Notes: generated by a model not told the origin, from the letters alone. DNA of 64,000 nucleotides from WTJO01 sp965660165 (GCA_965660165.1 CBFHYU010000002.1:1-64000), one strand, 5' to 3'; positions 16,572 to 25,376 are shown, numbered from the stretch's first letter. A program made the numbers and translations.

Positions 16572-17354
16572 CTACTGTGCTATCCAGCCGCCATCAAGTG
16601 TAAATGCCGAACCAGTGACATTATCCGAATCCTCACTAGCAAGAAATAATGCCATTTTGGCTATCTGTTCTGGCTTCAAAAACCTGCCAGTGGGCTGTTT
16701 TTCGCTTACCAGATCATAGGCTGCATCATCAATAGATTTGCCTGAATCTGCGGCACGTGCTGTAATTTGAGCTTCCACAAGAGGCGTTCTAACCCAGCCC
16801 GGACAAATCGCATTACAGGTAATATTAGTATCTGCCATTTCCAAAGCGATTGTTTTGGTTAGCCCAATAAGTCCATGTTTGGCAGCAACATAGGCTGATT
16901 TTTGGGCAGATGCTACCTGACCGTGAACAGAGGCAATATTGATTATCCGCCCCCAATTCTGCTTACGCATTTCTGGCAGGCAGATAGCTGAGAGGTGAAA
17001 TGGTGCGCTCAGATTTACATCAATGATCTGTTGCCACGCATCAGGCGGGAAGCGCTCAACAGGGGCAACATGCTGAATCCCTGCATTATTGATAAGCACA
17101 TCCACACCGCCAAGCCTGTCTATTGCCCGTTGCGCCATGTGCCGCGCGGCTGTGGCATCTGAGATATCTGTTTTATCTATTTCACAGGCGCTAGCCCCAG
17201 CCTCTATCATCTGCGCTGTAACGGCGCCCGCAACCTTATCATCTGCAATGCCGCCAAGCACCAGCTTTGCCCCTGTCTTAGCAAAGGCTTCTGCCATCGC
17301 AAATCCGATTCCAGAAATACCCCCTGTGATGATAATCTTTCTGGCGTTTGCCAT
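16572..17354 (-). CDS. bdhA: 3-hydroxybutyrate dehydrogenase
   Basis: 260 residues, a classical short-chain dehydrogenase. The N-terminal TGGISGIG nucleotide-binding motif, NNAG, the catalytic Ser in NIASVHG, and YVAAK (Tyr/Lys pair) are all present. The IQHVAPVERFPPDAWQQIIDVNLSAPFH stretch and the C-terminal QPTGRFLKPEQIA and TLDGGWIAQ match D-3-hydroxybutyrate dehydrogenases. It interconverts 3-hydroxybutyrate and acetoacetate with NAD in PHB or ketone-body turnover. No PHB genes are adjacent. Confidence 0.9.
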   Translation of the reverse strand: MANARKIIITGGISGIGFAMAEAFAKTGAKLVLGGIADDKVAGAVTAQMIEAGASACEIDKTDISDATAARHMAQRAIDRLGGVDVLINNAGIQHVAPVERFPPDAWQQIIDVNLSAPFHLSAICLPEMRKQNWGRIINIASVHGQVASAQKSAYVAAKHGLIGLTKTIALEMADTNITCNAICPGWVRTPLVEAQITARAADSGKSIDDAAYDLVSEKQPTGRFLKPEQIAKMALFLASEDSDNVTGSAFTLDGGWIAQ

Positions 17355-17395
17355 ATCCTGCTCCTTCTAGACTGCCTTAGATATACCTAGCTTAG

Positions 17396-17584
17396 TCATG
17401 TTTTGCCAGCGTTAGAAAATAAAGAATCTGCAAGCGAGCCGACGGTTTTCTTATGGCTAATTATCTCGGTAACGCGGATGATCTCAGCCTCAAGAGACCT
17501 AATATATGCTTCTAAATCTTCGATATTGGCAGTTGCCAAATCAGCAGGCAGTGATGCTGGCTTTACCCTGTCATATTCATCCAT
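17396..17584 (-). CDS. DUF1192 family small protein
   Basis: 62 residues. The core LATANIEDLEAYIRSLEAEIIRVTEIISHKK matches DUF1192, whose members are short coiled-coil proteins of Alphaproteobacteria. A heptad pattern of Leu/Ile suggests helical dimerisation. It lies 41 nt upstream of the bdhA start on the same strand and may be co-transcribed. Function is unknown. Confidence 0.85.
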   Translation of the reverse strand: MDEYDRVKPASLPADLATANIEDLEAYIRSLEAEIIRVTEIISHKKTVGSLADSLFSNAGKT

Positions 17585-17733
17585 CTTATCCCCCTTTAGA
17601 TGATGTTATCCACGCACGCTATTATAGCTTAGCCTATCACAAAATTTGTCTCGCAACATCTCTTTGCATTTTGGGGGCTAGCTGTGATATGGTATCGTCC
17701 AGACTGCACCCCAGAACATATTATCTGCGCGTG

Positions 17734-17766
17734 CTGCTGGCCTTAGCCCCAAAACTAAGGCCGCAG
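17734..17766 (+). promoter_or_regulatory. Stem-loop in the leader of the DUF1013/TrcR gene
   Basis: The arms CTGC-T-GGCCTTAG and CTAAGGCC-GCAG form a 12-bp stem with a single bulged T and loop CCCCAAAA. It lies 66 nt before the ATG of the downstream gene. No T-run follows, so it is not a simple terminator. It could be a 5'-UTR structure or protein-binding site. The rest of 17585-17832 holds no gene. Confidence 0.45.
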
Positions 17767-17832
17767 GCCAGATAATTATCGGCATTTTGCAGGCATAAGC
17801 CGGGGTGAAACTAAATGTGAAAGAAAAAGACG

Positions 17833-18399
17833 ATGACAGAATTATTGATGCCAAAAGCAACTGCTGTATGGTTGATAGACAATACAGGGCTGACATTTGA
17901 CCAGATTGGTGATTTCTGTGGACTTCATCCGCTTGAGGTTCAAGCCATTGCAGATGGTGAAGTAGGCGCAGGCATGCAGGGATTTGACCCTGTTGCTAAT
18001 GGACAATTATCGCGTTCTGAAATTGATAGATGCGAGGCTGACAGCAATGGCAGGCTGGAAATTTCAAAAACCAATCTGCCGCAACCTGCGTTACGCACAA
18101 AAGGCCCCCGCTATGTGCCTGTTGCCAGACGAGGTGACAAACCTGATGCGATTGCGTGGCTGGTAAAACATCATCCAGAACTATCTGATGCCCAGATTGG
18201 CAAGCTGGTTGGCACGACAAAAGATACGATTGTAAAAATCAGAGAACGTACCCACTGGAATATTGCCAATATTCAGGCCAAGCATCCCGCAATGCTAGGG
18301 CTATGCACGCAGCAAGATATGAATAACGCTATCGAAAAGGCTGGTGGCCAGCCAAAGCAGGATGCAGAACAGGCCGCTAACCTGTCTGAAATTCCCTAA
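17833..18399 (+). CDS. trcR: DUF1013 family DNA/RNA polymerase-associated regulator (TrcR-type)
   Basis: 188 residues. The whole protein matches DUF1013: an N-terminal MPKATAVWLIDNTGLTFDQIGDFCGLHPLEVQAIADGE helix-turn-helix-like region, a central GPRYVPVARRGDKPDAIAWLVKHHPELSDAQI region, and LVGTTKDTIVKIRERTHWN as a second HTH-like unit. The family is restricted to Alphaproteobacteria and is named TrcR, a cell-cycle-linked transcription factor; I use the symbol by homology only. It has a long structured leader and is followed by a stem that lies between it and the convergent synthetase gene. Confidence 0.88.
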   Translation: MTELLMPKATAVWLIDNTGLTFDQIGDFCGLHPLEVQAIADGEVGAGMQGFDPVANGQLSRSEIDRCEADSNGRLEISKTNLPQPALRTKGPRYVPVARRGDKPDAIAWLVKHHPELSDAQIGKLVGTTKDTIVKIRERTHWNIANIQAKHPAMLGLCTQQDMNNAIEKAGGQPKQDAEQAANLSEIP

Positions 18400-18411
18400 G
18401 CCCCCTTGCGG

Positions 18412-18446
18412 CCAGCCCCCGTTGTTAGAGGTATTAGCGGGGCTGG
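18412..18446. terminator. Stem-loop between convergent trcR and propionyl-CoA synthetase genes
   Basis: CCAGCCCC(C)CG pairs with CGGGGCTGG, giving about 9 bp with one bulged C around a 16-nt loop. It occupies nearly the whole 48-nt gap between two convergent stop codons, so it can end transcription from both sides. The U-tract is poor, which lowers confidence. Confidence 0.5.
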
Positions 18447-18447
18447 A

Positions 18448-20361
18448 CTAGCGTGACTGAAGCAACCCTGCTTGGCTTACCGCCTCGGTGATCTCGTCCA
18501 AAATAGCAGGGTCATCAATCGTGGCAGGAGGTGCATAGCTTTCTGCCTGAACTATTTTGCGCATGGTTGCCCGCAATATTTTCCCTGAGCGCGTTTTTGG
18601 CAATCTAGAGACGATCACAACATGCTTGAAAGCAGCTACAGGCCCAATATCTGTGCGCACTTTTGCGATAATTTCCGAGATAATATCCTCATCTTTGCGA
18701 TTCACCCCTGATTTCAGCACGATAAACCCAAGCGGCAACTGACCTTTCAACGCGTCATTAACGCCTATTACAGCACATTCAGCTACATCCTGATGACTTG
18801 CCAGCACCTCTTCCATCCCGCCTGTTGACAGACGGTGGCCAGCCACATTGATAATATCATCTGTACGTGACATCACAAATAAATAGCCATCTTCATCAAA
18901 ATAGCCCGCATCACCTGTTTCATAATAGCCCTCAAATCGGGACATATAGCTATCAACAAAGCGTTTATCATTATTCCACAAGGTTGGCAGACTAGCTGGC
19001 GGCATCGGCAATTTAACCACAATAGAGCCAATTTCATTTGCACCTAATTCTTCACCAGCCTCAGACAACACCTGAACATCCCAGCTAGGCACAGGCTTGG
19101 TTGCTGAGCCTGCCTTCACCTCTAACAGCTCAATGCCTGCGCAGTTAGAGGCGATTGCCCAGCCTGTCTCAGTCTGCCACCAATGATCTATTACAGGCAC
19201 GCCTAGCTTATCCTGAAGCCAAAATAGGGTATCTGGATCGCACCGCTCGCCTGCAACAAACTGATAGGCAAATTCTGACATATCAAATTGAGCAATCAGC
19301 TTGCCTTCAGGGTCTTCTTTTTTGATTGCTCTGATTGCCGTAGGCGCTGTGAACATAGCACGCACCTTATGTTCTGAGATAACCCGCCAGAAGGTAGAGG
19401 CATCTGGCGTGCCAACAGGCTTGCCCTCAAATATGATAGTTGTGCATCCAGCAAACAACGGCGCATAGACAATATAGGAATGACCTACCACCCAGCCAAC
19501 ATCAGATGCTGCCCAAAATACATCGCCTGCCCCGCAATCATAGATATGACGCATTGACCATTTCAGCGCAACAATATGGCTTGCCGTTGGACGCACAACC
19601 CCTTTTGGCATGCCTGTTGTACCAGATGTATATAAGATATAGGCGGGGTCTTCTGATTTCACTGGCACACATTCTGCAAATTCGGCGCTGGAAACAGCCT
19701 CGTCCCAATCTTCATCACGTCCTGCAACCAGCTCTGCTAGCTGTTGTTCACGCTGGAACAAAATAACAGAATCAACCTTGTGGTCGGCAAGCATAATCGC
19801 TTCATCTACCATTGGCTTATAGGCGATTATTCTGCCAGGTTCTATCCCACAAGAGGCTGTTAGCACCATGCGCGGGGTCGCATCATCAATTCGCTTTGCA
19901 AGCTCTGCGGCTGAAAATCCGCCAAACACAACTGAATGAATTGCACCAATACGCGCACAAGCAAGCATTGCAATCACAGCCTCAGCTATCATTGGCATAT
20001 AAATTATGACTCTGTCACCATAGCCAATGCCCCGCGCCTGCATCGCGCCTGCTAGATAGGCTGTTCTATCACGTAATTGTGCAAAGCTTATCTTGGCACT
20101 AGTGCCTGTTATCGGGCTATCATAAATGATCGCTGTATCATCGCCGCGCCCAGCCTCTACATGAATATCTACCGCATTATAACAGCCATTTATCAGCCCG
20201 CCTGTCATCCAACGATAAAAGGGGGGGTGTGACGAATCTAATATCGTTTCAGGCGGCTTTATCCAGCTAACATCTTCTGCCTGTCGTTGCCAGAATGCTT
20301 CTGGATCTGATGCTGCTTCGGCGCTAAGCCTGTCAAATTCACCAGCCACGATACCCCCCAA
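18448..20361 (-). CDS. prpE: Propionyl-CoA synthetase (short-chain acyl-CoA synthetase)
   Basis: 637 residues of the ANL adenylate-forming superfamily. Motifs are the phosphate loop YILYTSGTTGMPKGVVRP (around residues 240-257), the acyl-pocket segment DHWWQTETGWAIASN, GDAGYFDEDGYLFVMSRTDDIINVAGHRLS, and the C-terminal acetylation-type Lys in TRSGKILRATMRKI. The GWAI after TETG favours the propionyl-CoA branch (PrpE/ACSS3) over acetyl-CoA synthetase, which normally has TETGG. It activates propionate with ATP and CoA in the cytoplasm. No methylcitrate or methylmalonyl genes are adjacent. Confidence 0.88.
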   Translation of the reverse strand: MGGIVAGEFDRLSAEAASDPEAFWQRQAEDVSWIKPPETILDSSHPPFYRWMTGGLINGCYNAVDIHVEAGRGDDTAIIYDSPITGTSAKISFAQLRDRTAYLAGAMQARGIGYGDRVIIYMPMIAEAVIAMLACARIGAIHSVVFGGFSAAELAKRIDDATPRMVLTASCGIEPGRIIAYKPMVDEAIMLADHKVDSVILFQREQQLAELVAGRDEDWDEAVSSAEFAECVPVKSEDPAYILYTSGTTGMPKGVVRPTASHIVALKWSMRHIYDCGAGDVFWAASDVGWVVGHSYIVYAPLFAGCTTIIFEGKPVGTPDASTFWRVISEHKVRAMFTAPTAIRAIKKEDPEGKLIAQFDMSEFAYQFVAGERCDPDTLFWLQDKLGVPVIDHWWQTETGWAIASNCAGIELLEVKAGSATKPVPSWDVQVLSEAGEELGANEIGSIVVKLPMPPASLPTLWNNDKRFVDSYMSRFEGYYETGDAGYFDEDGYLFVMSRTDDIINVAGHRLSTGGMEEVLASHQDVAECAVIGVNDALKGQLPLGFIVLKSGVNRKDEDIISEIIAKVRTDIGPVAAFKHVVIVSRLPKTRSGKILRATMRKIVQAESYAPPATIDDPAILDEITEAVSQAGLLQSR

Positions 20362-20461
20362 ACATTAAATCTTTGACCAGCCGCTATGATATGCCAGCCC
20401 TCCGACTAATTTTAGCGAATAAAAAGTGGAACGCCAACCCCCCAGCCAACAGCCCCGTAAA

Positions 20462-20484
20462 GAATATCTACAGCACAGATATTC
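20462..20484. repeat. Perfect 8-bp inverted repeat upstream of the purEK operon
   Basis: GAATATCT and AGATATTC are separated by 7 nt. The element lies about 20 nt before the -35 hexamer of the ydcH-purE-purK promoter, so it could be an operator. It does not look like the PurR box of enterobacteria. The rest of 20362-20581 contains no gene. Confidence 0.4.
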
Positions 20485-20504
20485 ACCACAAACAGCAAGT
20501 TAGA

Positions 20505-20533
20505 TTTACTCACTGAAACAAATTTGATATAAT
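20505..20533 (+). promoter_or_regulatory. Sigma70-type promoter of the ydcH-purE-purK operon
   Basis: TTTACT at 20505-20510 and a consensus TATAAT at 20528-20533 are spaced by 17 nt. The first ATG lies about 50 nt downstream, leaving a short leader. Confidence 0.6.
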
Positions 20534-20581
20534 AACGCCCTATCGAGACATAATCACTAGATTCAGGAACATTGCCAGCTA

Positions 20582-20821
20582 ATGTCAGATATTATTGACA
20601 TGCATCTGATTACATCACGAGATGCAGAACAAATCGCGCTTGTTGAAAAGATGAATGGCCTGTTATCTGAACATCGAGATTTGGACGAGGTAATTACCCG
20701 TCTGCTTGAAAGTGCAACATCAGACCAGCTTCAGATTCAACGGCTGAAGAAACGTAAATTGGCGCTAAAAGATGAGATTGCGCGGCTACATGCTAAAATA
20801 TTGCCTGATATTATTGCCTGA
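20582..20821 (+). CDS. YdcH family (DUF465) small coiled-coil protein
   Basis: 79 residues. The C-terminal segment IQRLKKRKLALKDEIARLHAKI is the DUF465/YdcH signature (L-K-K-x-K-L-x-L-K-D-E-I), with a long helical region before it. Cytoplasmic, probably an oligomeric helix bundle; function is unknown. It opens the purE-purK operon, with 32 nt to purE, which is a common alphaproteobacterial arrangement. Confidence 0.88.
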   Translation: MSDIIDMHLITSRDAEQIALVEKMNGLLSEHRDLDEVITRLLESATSDQLQIQRLKKRKLALKDEIARLHAKILPDIIA

Positions 20822-20853
20822 TTCCTGAAATTGCTATTTGAAGAGATGTTATT

Positions 20854-21360
20854 ATGACACGCCCTGCCTCTATCACGCATCCACCAGTAATTATCTGTAT
20901 GGGAAGCCAGTCAGATTATGACACGATGAAAGGCGCTGGCGATATGCTAGATGCACTAGACGTCAGCTATGAAATGCGGATCATTTCAGCCCATAGAACA
21001 CCAGACAGGCTGGCAGAATTTTCCCGAAATGCCGCAGAAAATGGCGTACAGGTCATCATTGCAGGTGCAGGCGGAGCGGCGCATTTGCCTGGCATGATAG
21101 CCTCATTTACCCATTTGCCAGTGCTTGGCGTGCCTGTAAAATCAAAGGCGCTGAACGGTATGGATTCATTATTATCTATTGTACAGATGCCCGCAGGTAT
21201 CGCTGTTGGCACATTAGCGATTGGTGAGGCAGGCGCAAAAAATGCAGGTCTGCTTGCCGCCCAAATTCTTGCGCTTGGCGATGCCGAGCTATCTGGCCGC
21301 ATTATCGCTTGGCGTGCCAGCCAGACAGATAAAATTGCCACCCATCCAGATAAATCTTAA
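20854..21360 (+). CDS. purE: N5-carboxyaminoimidazole ribonucleotide mutase
   Basis: 168 residues, normal class I PurE length. It moves the carboxyl group of N5-CAIR to give CAIR in purine synthesis. The active-site motifs MGSQSDYDTM (Ser/Asp), ISAHRTPDR (catalytic His) and GAGGAAHLPGMIAS are intact, as is VPVKSKALNGMDSLLSIVQMP. It is followed by purK after 53 nt, giving the two-enzyme bacterial route. Confidence 0.97.
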   Translation: MTRPASITHPPVIICMGSQSDYDTMKGAGDMLDALDVSYEMRIISAHRTPDRLAEFSRNAAENGVQVIIAGAGGAAHLPGMIASFTHLPVLGVPVKSKALNGMDSLLSIVQMPAGIAVGTLAIGEAGAKNAGLLAAQILALGDAELSGRIIAWRASQTDKIATHPDKS

Positions 21361-21413
21361 TGAACGGGTGATACCTATCGCGCGTTTCAGGCATTTTCAG
21401 GAGCATACATCAC

Positions 21414-22484
21414 ATGCAGATGAATATCAGAACCATTGGTATTTTAGGCTCTGGCCAGCTTGGGCGGATGCTGGCTATTGCGGCTGCCCAACGCGGTATC
21501 AAAGCCCATATTTTTGCCCCTGATGCGAACGGATCACCAGCAGCAGAAGTCGCTGATAGGGTCACTCAGGCCGCCTATGATGATAGTGCTGCCTTAACCG
21601 CATTTGCGCAGAATATTGATGCGGTGACATCTGAATTTGAGAATGTGCCCGCCTCAACCATGCAGCTGTTGGCAAGCTATGTGCCTGCCTCTCCAGGACA
21701 TAAAGCACTTCATATTGCTCAGAACAGGTTAAGAGAGAAAACTCTTGCCAAAGAGTTAGGCATTGCCACCCCGAAATTCTGGGCGATTGAAACAGCAGAT
21801 GCGTTAGAAGCTGCGCTTGCTGAGCTGGATGGCAAAGCGATTTTGAAAACTACTGAACAAGGATATGATGGCAAAGGCCAGATTGAGGTCACACCAGATT
21901 CACATGCCAAAGATACATGGCAAGCCCTTAATACCCATCAGGCTATTTTAGAATCATTTATTGACTTCCAATTTGAAATATCTGTGCTTGTCTGGCGTGA
22001 TAGCAAGATGCAGATGGGCTGTTTTCCGATTGCCCAGAACCAACATAAATCAGGCATTCTTCACCAGACTATTGCGCCTGCCCCAGATGCAGATGCAGGG
22101 CTGATAGCACGCGCAGAAGCCGCAGCATATGCTATTGCCGACGCCACTGACCTGTTTGGGGTGATGGCAATGGAAGCCTTTGTGACCAGCTCAGGCGAGA
22201 TAATATTTAATGAAATCGCCCCACGCCCGCATAATTCATTTCACTGGACGATTGAGGGCTGTATCACAAGCCAGTTCACGCAAGCAGTGCGAATTGCGCT
22301 TGATCAAGGGGCAGGCAGTAGCGCCGCTATTGGCAGATATAAGATGGAAAATCTGCTTGGTGAAGATATGATAAGGCTAGCCGCCCTTCAGCAACAGCCA
22401 GAGACAGCATTGCATCTTTATGGCAAAGCCGAAGCCCGAGATGGCCGCAAAATGGGTCATGTAACCACGCGGCTGTCATCATAG
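21414..22484 (+). CDS. purK: N5-carboxyaminoimidazole ribonucleotide synthase
   Basis: 356 residues of ATP-grasp fold. The N-terminal GILGSGQLGRMLAIAAAQRGI motif, KTTEQGYDGKGQ in the ATP-grasp central domain, and the ATP/Mg motif EIAPRPHNSFHWTIE typify PurK. It carboxylates AIR with bicarbonate and ATP, feeding PurE immediately upstream. The first two codons offer ATG at 21414 and 21420; a GGAG lies upstream of the first. Confidence 0.97.
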   Translation: MQMNIRTIGILGSGQLGRMLAIAAAQRGIKAHIFAPDANGSPAAEVADRVTQAAYDDSAALTAFAQNIDAVTSEFENVPASTMQLLASYVPASPGHKALHIAQNRLREKTLAKELGIATPKFWAIETADALEAALAELDGKAILKTTEQGYDGKGQIEVTPDSHAKDTWQALNTHQAILESFIDFQFEISVLVWRDSKMQMGCFPIAQNQHKSGILHQTIAPAPDADAGLIARAEAAAYAIADATDLFGVMAMEAFVTSSGEIIFNEIAPRPHNSFHWTIEGCITSQFTQAVRIALDQGAGSSAAIGRYKMENLLGEDMIRLAALQQQPETALHLYGKAEARDGRKMGHVTTRLSS

Positions 22485-22521
22485 CTTGTTTTGATATGCT
22501 CTGGACGCAGTCATCAGCGGT

Positions 22522-22914
22522 TTAGGTAAGCAGGTGCAACGCTGCTAGCATTATCGCTATCTGCATCATTAAAAAGCCAGCATCTATCATCCAGATTTTG
22601 AGCGTTCTGCCTTGAAAACAGGCGGCTGAAAATGTCCCTGTCAGAATGGCAAGCATCAGCAACAACACGCCAGGATAATACAAAATTGAAAATAATGCGG
22701 TTACCAGAATAGCCACCAAAATGGCATCTAACAATGAGGCGATCATTCCTGCTTTCATGCCTTTTTGATAGGCTTCGGGAAATGTGCGATGCGGCTGTTC
22801 TGCCATCCAGATTTTACCAAATATAGATGGATGATACCAAATCATGCCAAGTGCAAATGCTAGCCCTGCCCCAACAAGGATTGAAAGCCAGAATGTTTCA
22901 ATGATAATTGACAT
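22522..22914 (-). CDS. DUF1761 family membrane protein
   Basis: 130 residues with four predicted membrane helices. The motif MIWYHPSIFGKIWM early in the chain is the DUF1761 signature, with a conserved acidic/aromatic cytoplasmic loop after it. The product is probably a small inner-membrane protein. Function is unknown. It converges with purK across a 37-nt gap and is downstream of metA on the same strand. Confidence 0.85.
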   Translation of the reverse strand: MSIIIETFWLSILVGAGLAFALGMIWYHPSIFGKIWMAEQPHRTFPEAYQKGMKAGMIASLLDAILVAILVTALFSILYYPGVLLLMLAILTGTFSAACFQGRTLKIWMIDAGFLMMQIAIMLAALHLLT

Positions 22915-23042
22915 AGATGCGCCCTTCCGTCTTGTTCTGCATTTCTGGATCGCCAGACACAGATAGGTTGCGAAAATGCTATGATAGGCTGATTAACCTT
23001 TTCAGCAAATAGCACGCCTAATGCGCATAAATGGGGGGCAGA

Positions 23043-23957
23043 TTAGTCAGACAGGCTATTTAGCTCGAATGGTGTGTCCTGATATAAATCATTTAGCCAG
23101 TTACTGATCAGCAAAAATGCAAATGGTCGCCATCTATTTATGGCTGGCTTAGTATCGTCGTCTTGCGGAAAATAATGCGCTGGAATAGCCGTATCCAGAC
23201 CTTCATTCTTATCTCTGAAATATTCTGCAGCAAGCGTGTCTGCGTCATATTCAAGATGGTTCAGCACAAACAGATCGCCTGATTTCGGGCATTTTACCAT
23301 CCCTACACCAGCATCATCTGACTGCGCGAGAATTTCCAGCCCTGCTGCGCGAATATCGTCAGATTTGTTATATGTATAGCGCGAAATTGGCATCGGGAAA
23401 TTATCTGTAAATCCCTGAAGCAAACGGCCTGGCAATTCTGGCAGATTATGGTCAAACACCCCAAACAGCTTTTTATCAAGCTGATATTTTTCAATTTGAT
23501 GGAAATGATTCAACAGCGCCTGCGCACCCCAGCAAATGCCAAGCCGCCTAAAACAATGGGTTCGTGACCAGTCCATAATGGCGGATAGCTCAGGCCAGTA
23601 GATTACCTCTTCAAATGGCAAGGTTTCTATAGGTGCGCCTGTTACGATTAGCGCATCAAAAAAGTCATCTTTAATTTCATCAAGCTGGCGATAGAAGCGG
23701 CGCAAATAGGCAGGTTCTGTATTTTTAGGGGTATAGCTGGCAGTCGTCATCAATAGCAACTCTACCTGCAACGGGCTAGAGCCAAATAGACGCGCAAACT
23801 GAATCTCTGTTTCCCGTTTTTTTGGCATCAAATTCAGAAATAACAATCGAAGCGGCCGTATATCCTGACGGGCGGCGCTATCATCTGTGATGATATCTAC
23901 ACGTTCAGCCGCTAATGTTTCTAATGCTGGTAAATTATCTGGCACTTTGATTGGCAT
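23043..23957 (-). CDS. metA: Homoserine O-acyltransferase, MetA family
   Basis: 304 residues, normal MetA length. It acylates homoserine (succinyl or acetyl donor) as the first step of methionine synthesis. Motifs are LLFLNLMPKKRETE, LIVTGAPIETLPFEEVIYW, the nucleophile region LGICWGAQALLNHF, and the late His/Glu segment LNHLEYDADTLAAEYFRD. The family includes both succinyl- and acetyltransferases, distinguished by a residue I cannot assign with confidence, so the donor is left open. A ~110-nt leader to COQ9 contains a GTACCAC/GTGATAC imperfect hairpin at 23991-24007, but no SAM riboswitch I can recognise. Confidence 0.94.
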   Translation of the reverse strand: MPIKVPDNLPALETLAAERVDIITDDSAARQDIRPLRLLFLNLMPKKRETEIQFARLFGSSPLQVELLLMTTASYTPKNTEPAYLRRFYRQLDEIKDDFFDALIVTGAPIETLPFEEVIYWPELSAIMDWSRTHCFRRLGICWGAQALLNHFHQIEKYQLDKKLFGVFDHNLPELPGRLLQGFTDNFPMPISRYTYNKSDDIRAAGLEILAQSDDAGVGMVKCPKSGDLFVLNHLEYDADTLAAEYFRDKNEGLDTAIPAHYFPQDDDTKPAINRWRPFAFLLISNWLNDLYQDTPFELNSLSD

Positions 23958-24067
23958 GTTAGCGTCCGATAAAGTAAAGGTCTAAACTTCGTACCACACG
24001 GTGATACCGCACTCAGCTAGGCAATACAACATTTAAGCTAGAGGCTATGAAAACACGCTAAGGCTAG

Positions 24068-24724
24068 CTATTTTGCCCTGTGCTGGGCAAAGCGTCCCTG
24101 AAGCTTTTGCTTGAATATATCGGCTGCTGCCATAAAGGGGCGCTTCATCGCAGGTATTTTTGCGATATCGGCAAGCCGCCTATCCACAAAGGCAGTAATA
24201 TTTGACATATCGTCACTATCATCTGCCAGAAACGCAAGCAAGGTTGCACTATAAACAGCAGAGAGGCTAGCCCGCTTTGTATAGAAATTAAAATCAGTCG
24301 ACCTGTCACCTGCTGACCGCCACATCTCATCAATGGTGGTATATAATAGTTTAGGCGCCAATTTAGCATGTTCAGGACGCGATAAATAGCTAAGGGATTT
24401 GCGGACAACCTCTTTATGAGGGCGTGCCGCCTCAAGCCTCAGCAAAATTAGCTGTCTGATTCTCTTATGGACAGGCGGCGGTATATCACAGCGTTCCAGC
24501 CAGCGCTGATAGCTATCACACATCATCCTGTCGGAACGTTGATTATAATAGATAAAGGCATCTGTAACGCTATTAAATAGCTGGCGCCAGCTATGTGCAT
24601 CACCGTCACATTCCAGACTAGCGGCATCAAGTGCCTGTTCGCTCCAGCCATCAAACGGAATATGCATAAAGCTAGCTTCAATCAGCCTGTCTTTTCGCGC
24701 TATCATGTCATCCATATCATTCAT
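24068..24724 (-). CDS. coq9: COQ9 family ubiquinone biosynthesis protein
   Basis: 218 residues. N-terminal helix pattern RLIEASFMHIPFDGWSEQALDAAS and the C-terminal COQ9 domain with DEMWRSAGDRSTDFNFYTKRASLSAVYSATLLAFLADDS are characteristic. COQ9 binds lipid and assists the COQ7 hydroxylation step in quinone synthesis. It is encoded divergently from rpsU, a neighbourhood repeated across Alphaproteobacteria. Confidence 0.93.
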   Translation of the reverse strand: MNDMDDMIARKDRLIEASFMHIPFDGWSEQALDAASLECDGDAHSWRQLFNSVTDAFIYYNQRSDRMMCDSYQRWLERCDIPPPVHKRIRQLILLRLEAARPHKEVVRKSLSYLSRPEHAKLAPKLLYTTIDEMWRSAGDRSTDFNFYTKRASLSAVYSATLLAFLADDSDDMSNITAFVDRRLADIAKIPAMKRPFMAAADIFKQKLQGRFAQHRAK

Positions 24725-24836
24725 CTTTATCGTATTATGCCATCAACTGAGCGAGCGCCAATCTCACAAAACATCTCATCTATTCCCTAAAAATGGAGCA
24801 TAATAGCGCAAGGTAAATATGCAAAATGACCCATAA

Positions 24837-24874
24837 TTAGGGGTTTTTGAGAAAGGTTAAGCGCCTTCCCCTAA
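24837..24874. repeat. Nested inverted repeat upstream of the rpsU promoter
   Basis: TTAGGGG pairs with CCCCTAA, and an inner AAGG pairs with CCTT next to the right arm, giving up to 11 pairs interrupted by a 9-nt bulge. It lies upstream of the rpsU promoter, in the 270-nt divergent region between COQ9 and rpsU. Possibly regulatory; no function assigned. Confidence 0.3.
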
Positions 24875-24913
24875 ATTTGCAACAGATTTGCCAACCCTAC
24901 CCTTGTAAAGCAT

Positions 24914-24942
24914 TTGCAATATGCCACACATTATGCTAGACT
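24914..24942 (+). promoter_or_regulatory. Sigma70-type promoter of rpsU
   Basis: TTGCAA at 24914-24919 and TAGACT at 24937-24942, spaced by 17 nt. The likely start of transcription is about 65 nt before the GTG codon of rpsU. Confidence 0.5.
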
Positions 24943-25014
24943 GTGCGCCCATAACGGTTAGATCTAACATTCTAGCCCATTTGAGATTAAATTTTAATGA
25001 TGAGGTATGCCAAC

Positions 25015-25218
25015 GTGTTTGTTGCTGTCCGTGAAAATAATGTAGATCAGGCGTTACGCGTTCTTAAAAAGAAAATGCAGCGTGAAGGCCTATTTCGTGA
25101 AATGAAAAATCGCCGCGCATTTGAAAAACCATCAGAACGCCGCGCGCGTGAAACAGCAGAATCAACACGCCGTGTGCGCAAATTGATGCGCAAGCGTCTT
25201 GAGCGCGAAGGCTATTAG
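25015..25218 (+). CDS. rpsU: 30S ribosomal protein S21
   Basis: 67 residues from a GTG at 25015. The core VRENNVDQALRVLKKKMQREG, FREMKNRRAFEKPSERRARE and the basic C-terminal tail KLMRKRLEREGY are typical of S21, which binds the 30S platform near the anti-Shine-Dalgarno. An upstream ATG at 24997 would add six atypical residues and has no ribosome-binding site. The GAGG at about nine nt before the GTG, together with the usual MxVxVR start, favours the later codon. A strong terminator follows. Confidence 0.95.
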   Translation: MFVAVRENNVDQALRVLKKKMQREGLFREMKNRRAFEKPSERRARETAESTRRVRKLMRKRLEREGY

Positions 25219-25272
25219 ACCATCATAGATAGCCTGTTCGGCATAAGCCCGAACCTTATGTTACATGATAAG

Positions 25273-25303
25273 CCACCTGACATCATAGTCTGGTGGTTTT
25301 TTT
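25273..25303 (+). terminator. Intrinsic terminator of rpsU
   Basis: CCACC-T-GAC pairs with GTC-T-GGTGG (one T/T mismatch) around loop ATCATA and is followed by seven T. Located about 55 nt after the rpsU stop. Confidence 0.85.
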
Positions 25304-25376
25304 GATATCAATCGCTTAGAATGCACGCAATGTCAGTTTAGATGTTCTGTTGCTGCTGACATAAATTGCTGATAGA

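Noticed and set aside
23958..24067. SAM riboswitch in the metA leader
   Set aside because: SAM-II and SAM-V elements are expected at alphaproteobacterial metA, but the conserved GCUAAAAAGG-like core and pseudoknot pattern are not present; only a weak imperfect hairpin is seen.
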